Assembly (NCBI GenBank): GCA_029938515.1
Contig: JAOZUU010000007.1
Location: 3,931 to 17,189, forward strand
Direction: 5' to 3'
Length of the DNA stretch: 13,259 nucleotides
Source of the DNA: Desulfobacterales bacterium
GTDB taxonomy: Bacteria; Desulfobacterota; Desulfobacteria; Desulfobacterales; QNYZ01
Below are positions 1 to 6,170 of the stretch, piece by piece (position 1 is the first letter of the stretch; each line of letters starts with the position of its first letter). Below the pieces are notes generated by a model that had not been told where the DNA came from, did not search any database, and saw only the letters and a list, made by a program, of their open reading frames with translations. The translations under genes were made by a program, and so were the position numbers.

Positions 1-2
1 TT

Positions 3-167
3 TTCAATGTTGATATGGTAAGAAATATGTGGGGTGATTTAAATTCAGGAAAACACTATTTGCATGGTCATGTCTGGACCGTGCTTATGTTCCAAGCGTG
101 GAATATTTGGCAGAAGGGTTTTAGGAATGGTGGCAAAATAACGGAGTCAGAAATACATAAGGTGTAG
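3..167 (+). CDS. Asparagine synthase (glutamine-hydrolysing)-like protein, C-terminal fragment
   Basis: The 5' part lies outside the window; 54 in-frame codons remain before the TAG at 165-167. The segment reads GDLNSGKHYLHGHVWTVLMF and then QAWNIWQKGF. This resembles the extreme C-terminus of AsnB-type asparagine synthases, where a helix with a 'LW.LL.FE.W' pattern ends the synthetase domain. The family transfers amide nitrogen from glutamine to aspartate using ATP; many paralogues sit in O-antigen or exopolysaccharide clusters and may amidate sugars or peptides. The stretch is clearly more AT-rich than lpxK and the genes after it, which fits a polysaccharide locus edge and possibly transferred DNA. 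The assignment rests on a short C-terminal pattern only. No terminator is visible behind it. Confidence 0.55.
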   Translation, partial: FNVDMVRNMWGDLNSGKHYLHGHVWTVLMFQAWNIWQKGFRNGGKITESEIHKV

Positions 168-170
168 AAT

Positions 171-199
171 TTGAAAAGTAAGTCTATCGATAATAAAAT
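171..199 (+). promoter_or_regulatory. Candidate sigma70 promoter for the lpxK gene group
   Basis: A TTGAAA box (171-176) and a TAAAAT box (194-199) are separated by exactly 17 bases, and each matches its consensus at five of six positions. Transcription would begin near 206, leaving an AT-rich leader of about 100 bases before lpxK. The region is AT-rich throughout, so a chance match is possible. Confidence 0.4.
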
Positions 200-204
200 C
201 CTGG

Positions 205-237
205 ATTGTCATTTATATTATTCACGGCAATGACAAT
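205..237. repeat. Perfect 9-bp inverted repeat at the presumed lpxK transcription start
   Basis: ATTGTCATT (205-213) is matched by AATGACAAT (229-237) with 15 bases between. It overlaps or directly follows the predicted start of transcription. It could be an operator for a dimeric regulator or a hairpin at the mRNA 5' end. No T-run follows, so it is not an intrinsic terminator. Confidence 0.45.
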
Positions 238-309
238 GCTATTCAGCGAATACTAACTGTAAAGACGTACTTCTTTAAAACTGTCTAAAACAAAGGCGTC
301 ACGGCGATC

Positions 310-1476
310 ATGGTATTTAACCATTTGAAAAAACCTGGTTCTACATCCAGGGTCTATGCCAAGGGTATTGCTTCGGATGAGCAACCTGTTTCAGCGCAAT
401 ATCGGCTCATCCGGCCTTTTCTGTCTGTATTGTCCGTGATTTACGGGGGCGCTCAAAGCTTGCGCAGTGATATTTACCGTCGCGGGTGGCGGCCGGTTCA
501 CCGGCTTCCCTGTACGGTAATTTCCATCGGCAATCTGGTGGCCGGCGGAACGGGAAAAACCCCCATGACGTATTATGTTGCCGCCCTTTTCCGGCGCCTG
601 GGGTATAAGGTGGTGGTGGTCAGCAGAGGATACCGGGGACGGGCTGAGCGATGCGGCGGTGTGGTCAGCGATGGGGCAACGCTCCTGATGTCTTCCGAAA
701 ATGCAGGTGACGAGCCGTTCATGCTGGCATCGGCTCTGACCGGCATTCCTGTGGTCGTGGGCCGGGATCGGTTTCGATCCGGCATTTTGGGTGTCGATCG
801 GTTTCAACCGGATATGATCATTTTAGACGATGGTTTCCAGCATCTCAGACTGAAAAGAGATCTTGATATTCTGCTTTTAGACGGTTGTCGTCCCTTTGGA
901 AACGGGCACCTGCTTCCCCGGGGAATCCTAAGGGAACCGCCGACAGCGATCCAACGGGCCGATGCGGTTGTGCTGACCCGGACCGATGCGGAGAGGATAC
1001 CGCATGCCGGTGTGAATCGATATTTGGGGGACAGACCGCTTTTTCGTTCTTCCCATCAGCCCGTGATCGACAGCATACTGCCGTCCGGGCGAAGGCTTTC
1101 TCCTTCAGAACCAGACAAGCCTGTTGATCCTGGTTTTTTAGATCGACGGCGGATTTTTGCTTTTTCCGGAATTGCACGAAATGACGATTTTCACCGATCT
1201 ATTCGTTGTTTGGGGGGAACAATCGTCGGCCGCCAGAATTTTCCGGACCATTACAATTATCGTCGCCGGGATCTTGCTATTATCGGTCGGGAAGCGGTCG
1301 CCGCGGAGTCGGATTGTATTGTCACAACGGCCAAGGACTACGTGCGAATCGCACAGCGGGTGTTGTTTCCCCTGGATCTGGTGGTGGTGAATGTAGCGAT
1401 GACGTTTGCCGACAATCGGTTTGAAACATTTTTAGCTGATAAACTGGTGAATATCATACGAAAGAAGGGGAACTGA
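310..1476 (+). CDS. lpxK: Tetraacyldisaccharide 4'-kinase (LpxK)
   Basis: LpxK phosphorylates the 4' position of the tetraacyl-disaccharide-1-phosphate lipid A precursor with ATP, giving lipid IVA at the inner face of the inner membrane. The 388-residue product has a hydrophobic N-terminal segment (about residues 33-50) typical of the membrane-associated start. The P-loop GNLVAGGTGKTP follows at 74-85, then VSRGYRG (104-110) and the family's DDGFQH signature (173-178). The P-loop lies about 20 residues further in than in the roughly 330-residue E. coli enzyme, so the N-terminus is extended. No in-frame Met lies between the first codon and the hydrophobic segment, and no clear Shine-Dalgarno precedes 310, so a non-ATG start further in is possible. 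A Trm112-type gene follows, as ycaR follows lpxK in E. coli. The gene shows that the organism makes lipid A. Confidence 0.95.
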   Translation: MVFNHLKKPGSTSRVYAKGIASDEQPVSAQYRLIRPFLSVLSVIYGGAQSLRSDIYRRGWRPVHRLPCTVISIGNLVAGGTGKTPMTYYVAALFRRLGYKVVVVSRGYRGRAERCGGVVSDGATLLMSSENAGDEPFMLASALTGIPVVVGRDRFRSGILGVDRFQPDMIILDDGFQHLRLKRDLDILLLDGCRPFGNGHLLPRGILREPPTAIQRADAVVLTRTDAERIPHAGVNRYLGDRPLFRSSHQPVIDSILPSGRRLSPSEPDKPVDPGFLDRRRIFAFSGIARNDDFHRSIRCLGGTIVGRQNFPDHYNYRRRDLAIIGREAVAAESDCIVTTAKDYVRIAQRVLFPLDLVVVNVAMTFADNRFETFLADKLVNIIRKKGN

Positions 1477-1592
1477 CCTTGAAAAGCTTGAAAAACGGAT
1501 CATTTCTGTGGTAAAACGCCGATGGTCGTCATGGTGTGGTGGCGCTATTGACTCTGATACTAAACCGATAACTGATTTATGCGGAGGTCATC

Positions 1593-1766
1593 ATGGGAAT
1601 CAGTCAAGATCTGCTTGACATCCTGGCTTGTCCCAAATGCAAGGGAGAGATCTATTTAAATGAATCCAAGGACGGGCTGATTTGTGATCAGTGCCGGTTG
1701 ATCTATGAAATCAAGGATGACATCCCCATTATGCTTATCGACGAAGCCAAACCGTTGCCGTCCTGA
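1593..1766 (+). CDS. Trm112-like small zinc protein (YcaR/UPF0434 type)
   Basis: This 57-residue ORF starts at an ATG preceded by GGAGG (1583-1587), a good ribosome binding site. The opening LLDILACPKCKGEI is the hallmark of the Trm112 family. Two CxxC pairs (C13/C16 and C31/C34) form a zinc-ribbon-like site, and the tail contains the family's DDIPIML pattern. Eukaryotic Trm112 is an obligate partner that stabilises several methyltransferases; for bacterial homologues such as E. coli YcaR the role is much less clear. Placement directly after lpxK is conserved in enterobacteria, so the neighbourhood supports the assignment. The length is normal for the family. Partner and function here are unknown. 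Confidence 0.88.
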   Translation: MGISQDLLDILACPKCKGEIYLNESKDGLICDQCRLIYEIKDDIPIMLIDEAKPLPS

Positions 1767-1788
1767 AATCAACGGGTAAGATTGTTTT

Positions 1789-2343
1789 ATGAGCCGACCC
1801 CAATCACCCGCGCCCGCTAAACTGATCATCGGTCTGATTCTGAAGGAAAAAAAAACCGTTGGGGAGGTTGCCGAGGAGCTCATTCATACCTTTGGCCGGG
1901 TGGATCTGATGAGTCCCTGGCTGCCGTTTGATTTTACCACCTATTACCAGGCGGAAATGGGGAGACCGTTGTTTAGACGGCTGTTTGTTTTCGGCCCGTT
2001 GATCGAGCAAACCGCACTTGCCGGTATCAAGCTTAAGACCAACGATCTGGAAAAGAAATGGTCTCAAAACGAGAAACGGAGAATCAATCTGGATCCAGGG
2101 TACCTTTTGGCTGAACGGTTGGTTCTGGCAACGGGAAAGAATTTTGCGCACCGGATCTATTTAGAAGAGGGCATTTACGCGGATTTGACCCTGGTATACC
2201 GAAAAAATGGTTTTCATCACCTGCCATGGACGTATCCCGGATATCGTCAACCCGATATGCAACGATTTTTGGCATTGATCCGATCGAAATACATGCATGA
2301 TCTAAAATCTTATACTCATTCAAACCGGAGTAACCGTCAATGA
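1789..2343 (+). CDS. DUF4416 family protein of unknown function
   Basis: The 184-residue product resembles the DUF4416 family, which is common in Desulfobacterota and related lineages. Visible features are the opening PAKLIIGLILKE, a central LMSPWLPFDFTTYYQAEMG segment (residues 39-57), and a C-terminal half with several conserved-looking aromatic and charged stretches (NLDPGYL at 99-105, HLPWTYPGYRQPDM around 144-157). There is no signal peptide, membrane segment or nucleotide-binding motif. Its stop overlaps the start of yicC in an ATGA (2340-2343), so the two are very likely translationally coupled. Family members have sometimes been labelled GTP-binding, but I see no G motifs to support that. 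The start is the first ATG after the preceding gene, with only a weak purine stretch upstream. Function should be treated as unknown. Confidence 0.8.
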   Translation: MSRPQSPAPAKLIIGLILKEKKTVGEVAEELIHTFGRVDLMSPWLPFDFTTYYQAEMGRPLFRRLFVFGPLIEQTALAGIKLKTNDLEKKWSQNEKRRINLDPGYLLAERLVLATGKNFAHRIYLEEGIYADLTLVYRKNGFHHLPWTYPGYRQPDMQRFLALIRSKYMHDLKSYTHSNRSNRQ

Positions 2344-3221
2344 TTCACAGCATGACCGCTTATGCGCGATCGGAAATCGTGCGTCCCCCTTATACCGTTC
2401 GCGTGGAGATCCGGTCGTTCAACAGCCGTTATCTGGATATTGCCCTTCATCTGCCCCGAAACCATATGGCGCTGGAAAGCAAACTTCAAGCGATGGTTGC
2501 CGAAAAGCTGAACCGGGGTCGGGTGGAGATACGGATCCAAATCGATGAAGAGGGTTCAAAAACATCGGCATTTATCATCAATGAACCCCTGGCCACCGCA
2601 TATTACCAGGCCCTGGTGGATTTAAAACACCACCTGAACTTGGAAGGAGATGTGACCCTGGATCATTTGATGGCAATCGGAGATATCATTCAACCGGCCG
2701 AGATCACCGATAATAGTGAAGATTGCTGGGAGATCATACGGACATGTTTATCTAGCGGGCTTTCCGATCTTGCGGAAATGCGCCGGAATGAAGGAGGGTT
2801 GCTGGCTGTTGATATCAAAGATCGTTTGACGTTTATCGAGGACAGTTTGTCCCGGATTGAAAGAATTTCCGAGGGACTCTTGCGACACTACCAGAAGCGG
2901 CTTACGGACCGGATACGGGCCCTGACCGATGAACAGGCTGTTATTGACCCCGACCGGATGGCCCGGGAAGCGGCCCTCCTGGCCGATCGCAGCGATATTT
3001 CCGAAGAGATGGTCCGGGCGGCCAGCCATTTGACCCATTTCAGGGAGTTGATGGCGGCGGAACCATCCGTCGGCCGAAAGCTGAATTTTCTGCTCCAGGA
3101 ATTACACCGGGAGTTTAACACCATGGGATCCAAGACCGCGAAGGCCGAAGTCGGGCATATCATTGTCGATGTCAAATCAGAGATCGAAAAGATCCGTGAG
3201 CAGGTTCAGAATGTGGAATAG
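2340..3221 (+). CDS. yicC: YicC/YloC family endoribonuclease
   Basis: The 293-residue protein opens with MIHSMTAYAR, the diagnostic N-terminus of the YicC/YloC family, followed by the EIRSFNSRYLDI segment (about 24-35). It ends with the conserved DUF1732 region, including LLQELHREFNTMGSK and a final VDVKSEIEKIREQVQNVE. Length matches the family. E. coli YicC is a hexameric endoribonuclease reported to act on small RNAs such as RyhB; that activity is inferred here, not seen. The start overlaps the DUF4416 stop by four bases. In Firmicutes the homologue yloC is directly followed by remA (DUF370) and gmk. The same order occurs here, but a repetitive 429-bp spacer separates yicC from remA. Confidence 0.93.
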   Translation: MIHSMTAYARSEIVRPPYTVRVEIRSFNSRYLDIALHLPRNHMALESKLQAMVAEKLNRGRVEIRIQIDEEGSKTSAFIINEPLATAYYQALVDLKHHLNLEGDVTLDHLMAIGDIIQPAEITDNSEDCWEIIRTCLSSGLSDLAEMRRNEGGLLAVDIKDRLTFIEDSLSRIERISEGLLRHYQKRLTDRIRALTDEQAVIDPDRMAREAALLADRSDISEEMVRAASHLTHFRELMAAEPSVGRKLNFLLQELHREFNTMGSKTAKAEVGHIIVDVKSEIEKIREQVQNVE

Positions 3222-3235
3222 GGGAAGAAGGTAAG

Positions 3236-3530
3236 AAAGGTGTAGGGGCCGGCCCCCATAAGCGCTAAGCTGTTTTTACACAGGTAGGGACTAAAAAAAA
3301 TAAAGAGACAGAAGCATTTGTTACGATTTTCATTATTTGTATCAAAACGGCTGAACAAAACAGAAATAATCGATGAATGTTCGGTATTGGGTGTTTGTTT
3401 TTTCATTCGATGTTGGACGTTCGATGTTCGATGTTGAACGTTCATTTTTCAAAACAATCTCGTATAGCATAAACGTGAACCGTGAACGTTTATTAAATAG
3501 TTTAGCGCTTATGGGGGCTGCCCCCACGGC
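3236..3530. mobile_element. Candidate MITE-like non-autonomous element between yicC and remA
   Basis: The 429-bp spacer 3222-3650 contains no credible gene but does contain an inverted-repeat-bounded block. The perfect 17-mer GCCCCCATAAGCGCTAA at 3252-3268 recurs in inverted orientation at 3502-3518. Outside each copy lies a G/C palindrome (GGGGCCGGCCCC at 3245-3256; GGGGG-CTG-CCCCC at 3513-3525), and inside each lies a diverged CTxTTT extension. Similar 9-mers flank the block as direct repeats: GAAGGTAAG (3227-3235) and GAAGATAAG (3531-3539), one mismatch. This could be a target duplication. The interior is AT-rich and internally repetitive. No transposase is encoded, so it would be mobilised in trans. 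The boundaries are my best estimate. Confidence 0.5.
3404..3446. repeat. Short degenerate tandem repeats of the TTCGATGTT type
   Basis: The stretch consists of near-copies of a 7- to 15-base unit: ATTCGATGTTGGACG, TTCGATG, TTCGATGTTGAACG, TTCATTT. Read on the minus strand it would encode a low-complexity run such as NVQHRTSNVQHR, which looks like repeat translation rather than a protein. A second small tandem duplication, CGTGAAC twice, lies nearby at 3474-3487. Both are inside the MITE-like block. Confidence 0.6.
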
Positions 3531-3650
3531 GAAGATAAGGGATGAGGAAGCGAGAGGGTAAGTGGGCGAGCTGACTGGGAAGCAGTGGCGACTGTTTGCG
3601 GGTTGGTTATTAAAACAAAATAATTTACGCTTGGGATTACCCATTATACT

Positions 3651-3905
3651 ATGTCTCAAGAACTGATCAATATTGGATTTGGAAACCTGATTGCGGCCCA
3701 GCGGATCACGGCGATCATTGCCCCTCATTCTGCTCCGGTGAAGCGACTCAAGGATGATGCCAGAAAAGAAGGACGCCTGGTGGATGCCACCCAGGGCCGG
3801 CGGACCCGTTCGGTAATCGTCATGGATAGCCAGCATATCATCTTATCGGCCGTAAATGTCGAGACAATCTCGCGTCGATTCGGTGCCCTGCAGGGACAGG
3901 AGTGA
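3651..3905 (+). CDS. remA: RemA/DUF370 family regulatory protein
   Basis: The 84-residue product matches the RemA/DUF370 (UPF0296) family almost end to end. It opens with [15 protein letters not shown] (5-19), then [15 protein letters not shown] (24-38), the strongly conserved [16 protein letters not shown] (45-60) and [11 protein letters not shown] (62-72). In Bacillus subtilis RemA is a DNA-binding protein that activates biofilm matrix and osmoprotection genes and assembles into rings. The role in Gram-negative relatives is not established. gmk follows 6 bases after the stop, the arrangement known from Firmicutes, so co-transcription is likely. The ATG has no recognisable Shine-Dalgarno and is directly preceded by TATACT (3645-3650). 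The start is fixed by family alignment rather than by a ribosome binding site. Confidence 0.92.
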   Translation: MSQELINIGFGNLIAAQRITAIIAPHSAPVKRLKDDARKEGRLVDATQGRRTRSVIVMDSQHIILSAVNVETISRRFGALQGQE

Positions 3906-3911
3906 ATCGAA

Positions 3912-4505
3912 GTGGAAGGCCGGGACAAGGGGGCATATCAGCGGGAGAGGGGGCACCTGTTCATCATTTCGGCGCCGTCGGGAGCCGGAAAATCGACCCT
4001 TTGCCAGGCGTTATTGACCCATTTTCACGACCTGCAATACTCTGTTTCCTATACGACCCGTACACCCCGGAGAGGTGAGTGCGAAGGGAAGGACTATCGC
4101 TTTATCTCCTTGCCCGAATTCGAACGGATGGTTGAACAGGGAAAGTGGGCTGAGTGGGCCACTGTTCATGGAAATTATTACGGCACCTCGGCCGATGATA
4201 TTGAGAACCATCTCAGCGCCGGCCGGGATGTTCTTCTCGATATCGATGTTCAGGGAACCGCCCAGATTCTGGAACACTACCCGGACAGCGTGTCGATTTT
4301 CATCATGCCGCCCTCGATGGATGAGTTAAAAGCGCGGCTTGAAAAACGAGGAACGGACAGCCGGGAAACCATAAAAAAGCGGCTGGCCGAAGCCGAAAAC
4401 GAGATAAGGCAAAAGGATCGGTATCGCCATGTGGTCATCAATGATCAGCTTGAACACGCCATAGAGGCACTCATCGACATCATCCGGAGATACCGTCAAC
4501 GTTAA
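3912..4505 (+). CDS. gmk: Guanylate kinase
   Basis: Guanylate kinase phosphorylates GMP (and dGMP) to GDP with ATP, feeding GTP and dGTP synthesis in the cytoplasm. The 197-residue product has the P-loop SAPSGAGKST (20-29), the GMP-binding segment SYTTRTPRRGECEGKDY (46-62) and the LLDIDVQGTAQI core strand (about 107-118). The EKRGTDSRETIKKRL lid region follows. Length is normal for bacterial Gmk. Translation probably begins at GTG 3912: an AGGAG at 3898-3902 sits 9 bases upstream, and the family's IISAPSG segment follows at the usual distance. The gene lies 6 bases after remA and 7 before rlmB. The omega-subunit gene rpoZ, which often follows gmk, is absent here. Confidence 0.97.
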   Translation: MEGRDKGAYQRERGHLFIISAPSGAGKSTLCQALLTHFHDLQYSVSYTTRTPRRGECEGKDYRFISLPEFERMVEQGKWAEWATVHGNYYGTSADDIENHLSAGRDVLLDIDVQGTAQILEHYPDSVSIFIMPPSMDELKARLEKRGTDSRETIKKRLAEAENEIRQKDRYRHVVINDQLEHAIEALIDIIRRYRQR

Positions 4506-4512
4506 TCTCACC

Positions 4513-5268
4513 ATGAAAACAACCCGCATGATATTGTATGGTATTCATCCAGTCGAAGAAGCTCTTTTGGCCGGTCGCCGGAAAATCATAAAAATATATG
4601 TCTCCAATCGCAGATCATCTCGGATTGCAAAGATTGTGAATCGAGCCGAATCGAGCCGCATTCCGGTTGAAGTCATTTCTGCCGACCGGTTGGATTCACT
4701 GGCCGGAACCGATGCCAATCAGGGGATTGGGGCTCAGGTTGAGGGATTTTCCTTTTCCGATCCGGACCGGTTCATGCCCACTGATGGTTCAGGCCTGGTG
4801 CTGGTCTTGGACGGTCTGGTGGATCCCCGCAATGTGGGCGCCTTGATCCGGACGGCCCTCTGTGTCGGCGTGACCGGGGTCATCCTTCCCAAAGATCGAT
4901 CCGTATCGATGACACCGGCCGTCTCTATGGCATCGGCCGGAGCGCTGGAGCATATCCGCCTGGCCCGGGTCACCAATATCAGTGAAACTTTAAAACAATT
5001 GAAATTCACCGGGTTTTGGGTTGCCGGTCTGGATCCGTCGGTGGAACAATCGATCTTCGAGGTCGATTTAAGTGGTCCCCTGGCCCTGGTGGTGGGCAGT
5101 GAGGAAAAGGGGATCCGGCTTCTGGTCAAAAAAAACTGTGATTTTCTGGTATCGATTCCGCAAAAAAGCAGGGTCGATTCTCTCAATGTTTCCGTAGCCG
5201 GAGCCGTGGCCCTGTACGAAACTTTTCGTCAGCGGCAGGCGGTGACCGGAAAAGACGACTATCGATAA
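4513..5268 (+). CDS. rlmB: TrmH-family rRNA 2'-O-methyltransferase (RlmB-like)
   Basis: The 251-residue protein has the two-part structure of RlmB. An N-terminal substrate-binding domain (about 1-85, starting ILYGIHPVEEALLAGR) is followed by a SPOUT/SpoU catalytic domain. The three SPOUT motifs are present: DPRNVGALIRTA (motif 1, about 101-112), ALVVGSEEKGI (motif 2) and IPQKSRVDSLNVSVAGAVAL (motif 3), which make the trefoil-knot S-adenosylmethionine site. RlmB methylates the ribose of G2251 in E. coli 23S rRNA. The N-terminal domain argues for RlmB or a close relative rather than tRNA-acting TrmH, but the exact target is inferred. There is no clear Shine-Dalgarno; a second in-frame ATG at 4528 is an alternative start. 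It is closely packed with gmk upstream and comF downstream. Confidence 0.9.
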   Translation: MKTTRMILYGIHPVEEALLAGRRKIIKIYVSNRRSSRIAKIVNRAESSRIPVEVISADRLDSLAGTDANQGIGAQVEGFSFSDPDRFMPTDGSGLVLVLDGLVDPRNVGALIRTALCVGVTGVILPKDRSVSMTPAVSMASAGALEHIRLARVTNISETLKQLKFTGFWVAGLDPSVEQSIFEVDLSGPLALVVGSEEKGIRLLVKKNCDFLVSIPQKSRVDSLNVSVAGAVALYETFRQRQAVTGKDDYR

Positions 5269-5275
5269 TCACGGC

Positions 5276-6103
5276 ATGCAATCTTTGTTCACATCCATGG
5301 CGCAGTCATTTAAAGTCGCGCTGTTTCCTCCTAAATGTTATGTCTGTAAAGCGTTTTTCAAGGGTTTTGATTCAGATTTACAGTATAGACGATTACCACC
5401 CCATAGTGATACTAAAGGGTCGGGCTTTAATGAAAAATTATTAGCCCCTTACCTATGTTCGGTTTGTATCAACAATTTTGTAGCCATGGGGTCGCCGCTT
5501 TGTCCACGCTGCGGCGTCATGTTCGTCGGTCGTTCCGGTGGAGATCATCTGTGCGGTGATTGTATCCGGCGGCAAAAAAAATTTACCCGGGCCCGATCAA
5601 CGGGAATCTATGATGGGTCCCTTTTGGCCCTCATTCATCAATTCAAGTATTCTGGCCGATCCGGACTGGCCCGCCCACTGGGTGAAATGCTTTGTCATAC
5701 CTATGCCCGGTACTGGGAGGTCGGGGATATCGACTGGATCGTACCGATACCCCTGCATCCGCGAAAATTAAGGCGGCGTGGGTTCAACCAGTCGTTTCAG
5801 CTATTGGCAAAATGGCCGCAATATTTTTCCGGAAAAAATGGAGGGCACCAGGTTGCAATCAAGGCCGATCTTCTTCGCCGGGTTCGATGGACCGCTCCTC
5901 AGACCGGCCTTGGCAGACGGGAACGACAAAGCAACATAAAAGGCGCCTTTAGTTTAGCCGATGGTGCGCATGTTGAAAATCGTTCCGTATTGCTGGTGGA
6001 CGATGTCTATACCACTGGCGCCACGGTAACGGAGTGTGCCCGGGTGCTGTTGACTGAAGGCGCGGATCGGGTGGATGTATTGACACTGGCCCGGGCAATA
6101 TAA
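5276..6103 (+). CDS. comF: ComF family protein with phosphoribosyltransferase domain
   Basis: This is a ComF-type protein of 275 residues: a zinc-binding N-terminal half and a PRTase-fold C-terminal half. Cysteine pairs are C21/C24, C61/C64, C76/C79 (CPRCG) and C93/C96. Then come the family's HQFKYSGRSGLARPLGEM (121-138), the IVPIPLHPRKLRRRGFNQS segment (155-173) and the PRPP-binding loop LLVDDVYTTGAT near residue 240. In competent bacteria ComF helps import transforming DNA; in most others its role is open, and the E. coli relative GntX/YhgH is linked to nutrient use. The spacing between the first and second CxxC pairs (36 residues) is longer than usual for the family, and this stretch is more AT-rich than the rest. 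No Shine-Dalgarno is obvious; ATG 5297 is an alternative start. Confidence 0.88.
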   Translation: MQSLFTSMAQSFKVALFPPKCYVCKAFFKGFDSDLQYRRLPPHSDTKGSGFNEKLLAPYLCSVCINNFVAMGSPLCPRCGVMFVGRSGGDHLCGDCIRRQKKFTRARSTGIYDGSLLALIHQFKYSGRSGLARPLGEMLCHTYARYWEVGDIDWIVPIPLHPRKLRRRGFNQSFQLLAKWPQYFSGKNGGHQVAIKADLLRRVRWTAPQTGLGRRERQSNIKGAFSLADGAHVENRSVLLVDDVYTTGATVTECARVLLTEGADRVDVLTLARAI

Positions 6104-6106
6104 ATA

Positions 6107-6134
6107 AGCTCAAAGCTGAAAGCTCAAGGCTGAA
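6107..6134. repeat. Two tandem copies of a 14-bp AGCTCAAAGCTGAA unit
   Basis: AGCTCAAAGCTGAA (6107-6120) is followed immediately by AGCTCAAGGCTGAA (6121-6134), one mismatch, and a partial third start (AGCG). It sits in the 67-bp gap between comF and pgeF. It may be a dispersed intergenic repeat; no function is apparent. Confidence 0.6.
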
Positions 6135-6170
6135 AGCGTTAACCCTATCCTCCTTTTGAGATGAATATAG

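Noticed and set aside
391..807. 138-codon minus-strand frame inside lpxK
   Set aside because: Shadow of lpxK in a GC-rich gene; the composition is rich in Pro, His and Ser and there is no ribosome binding site or motif.
1477..1592. Possible small gene or promoter between lpxK and the Trm112-like gene
   Set aside because: Only very short frames and a TTGACT box without a properly spaced -10 partner were seen; the gap is more likely untranslated leader.
3404..3446. Repeat array considered as a CRISPR
   Set aside because: The units are 7-15 bases, contiguous and degenerate, with no spacers of constant length and no cas genes nearby.
3342..3836. 164-codon open frame on the minus strand across the yicC-remA gap
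   Set aside because: It runs antisense through most of remA and reads through the low-complexity repeat array. No family resemblance is visible, and the RemA match on the plus strand is unambiguous.
4506..4512. Search for rpoZ (omega subunit) after gmk
   Set aside because: Only seven bases separate gmk from rlmB, so rpoZ is not here. Its absence from this spot alone is not remarkable.
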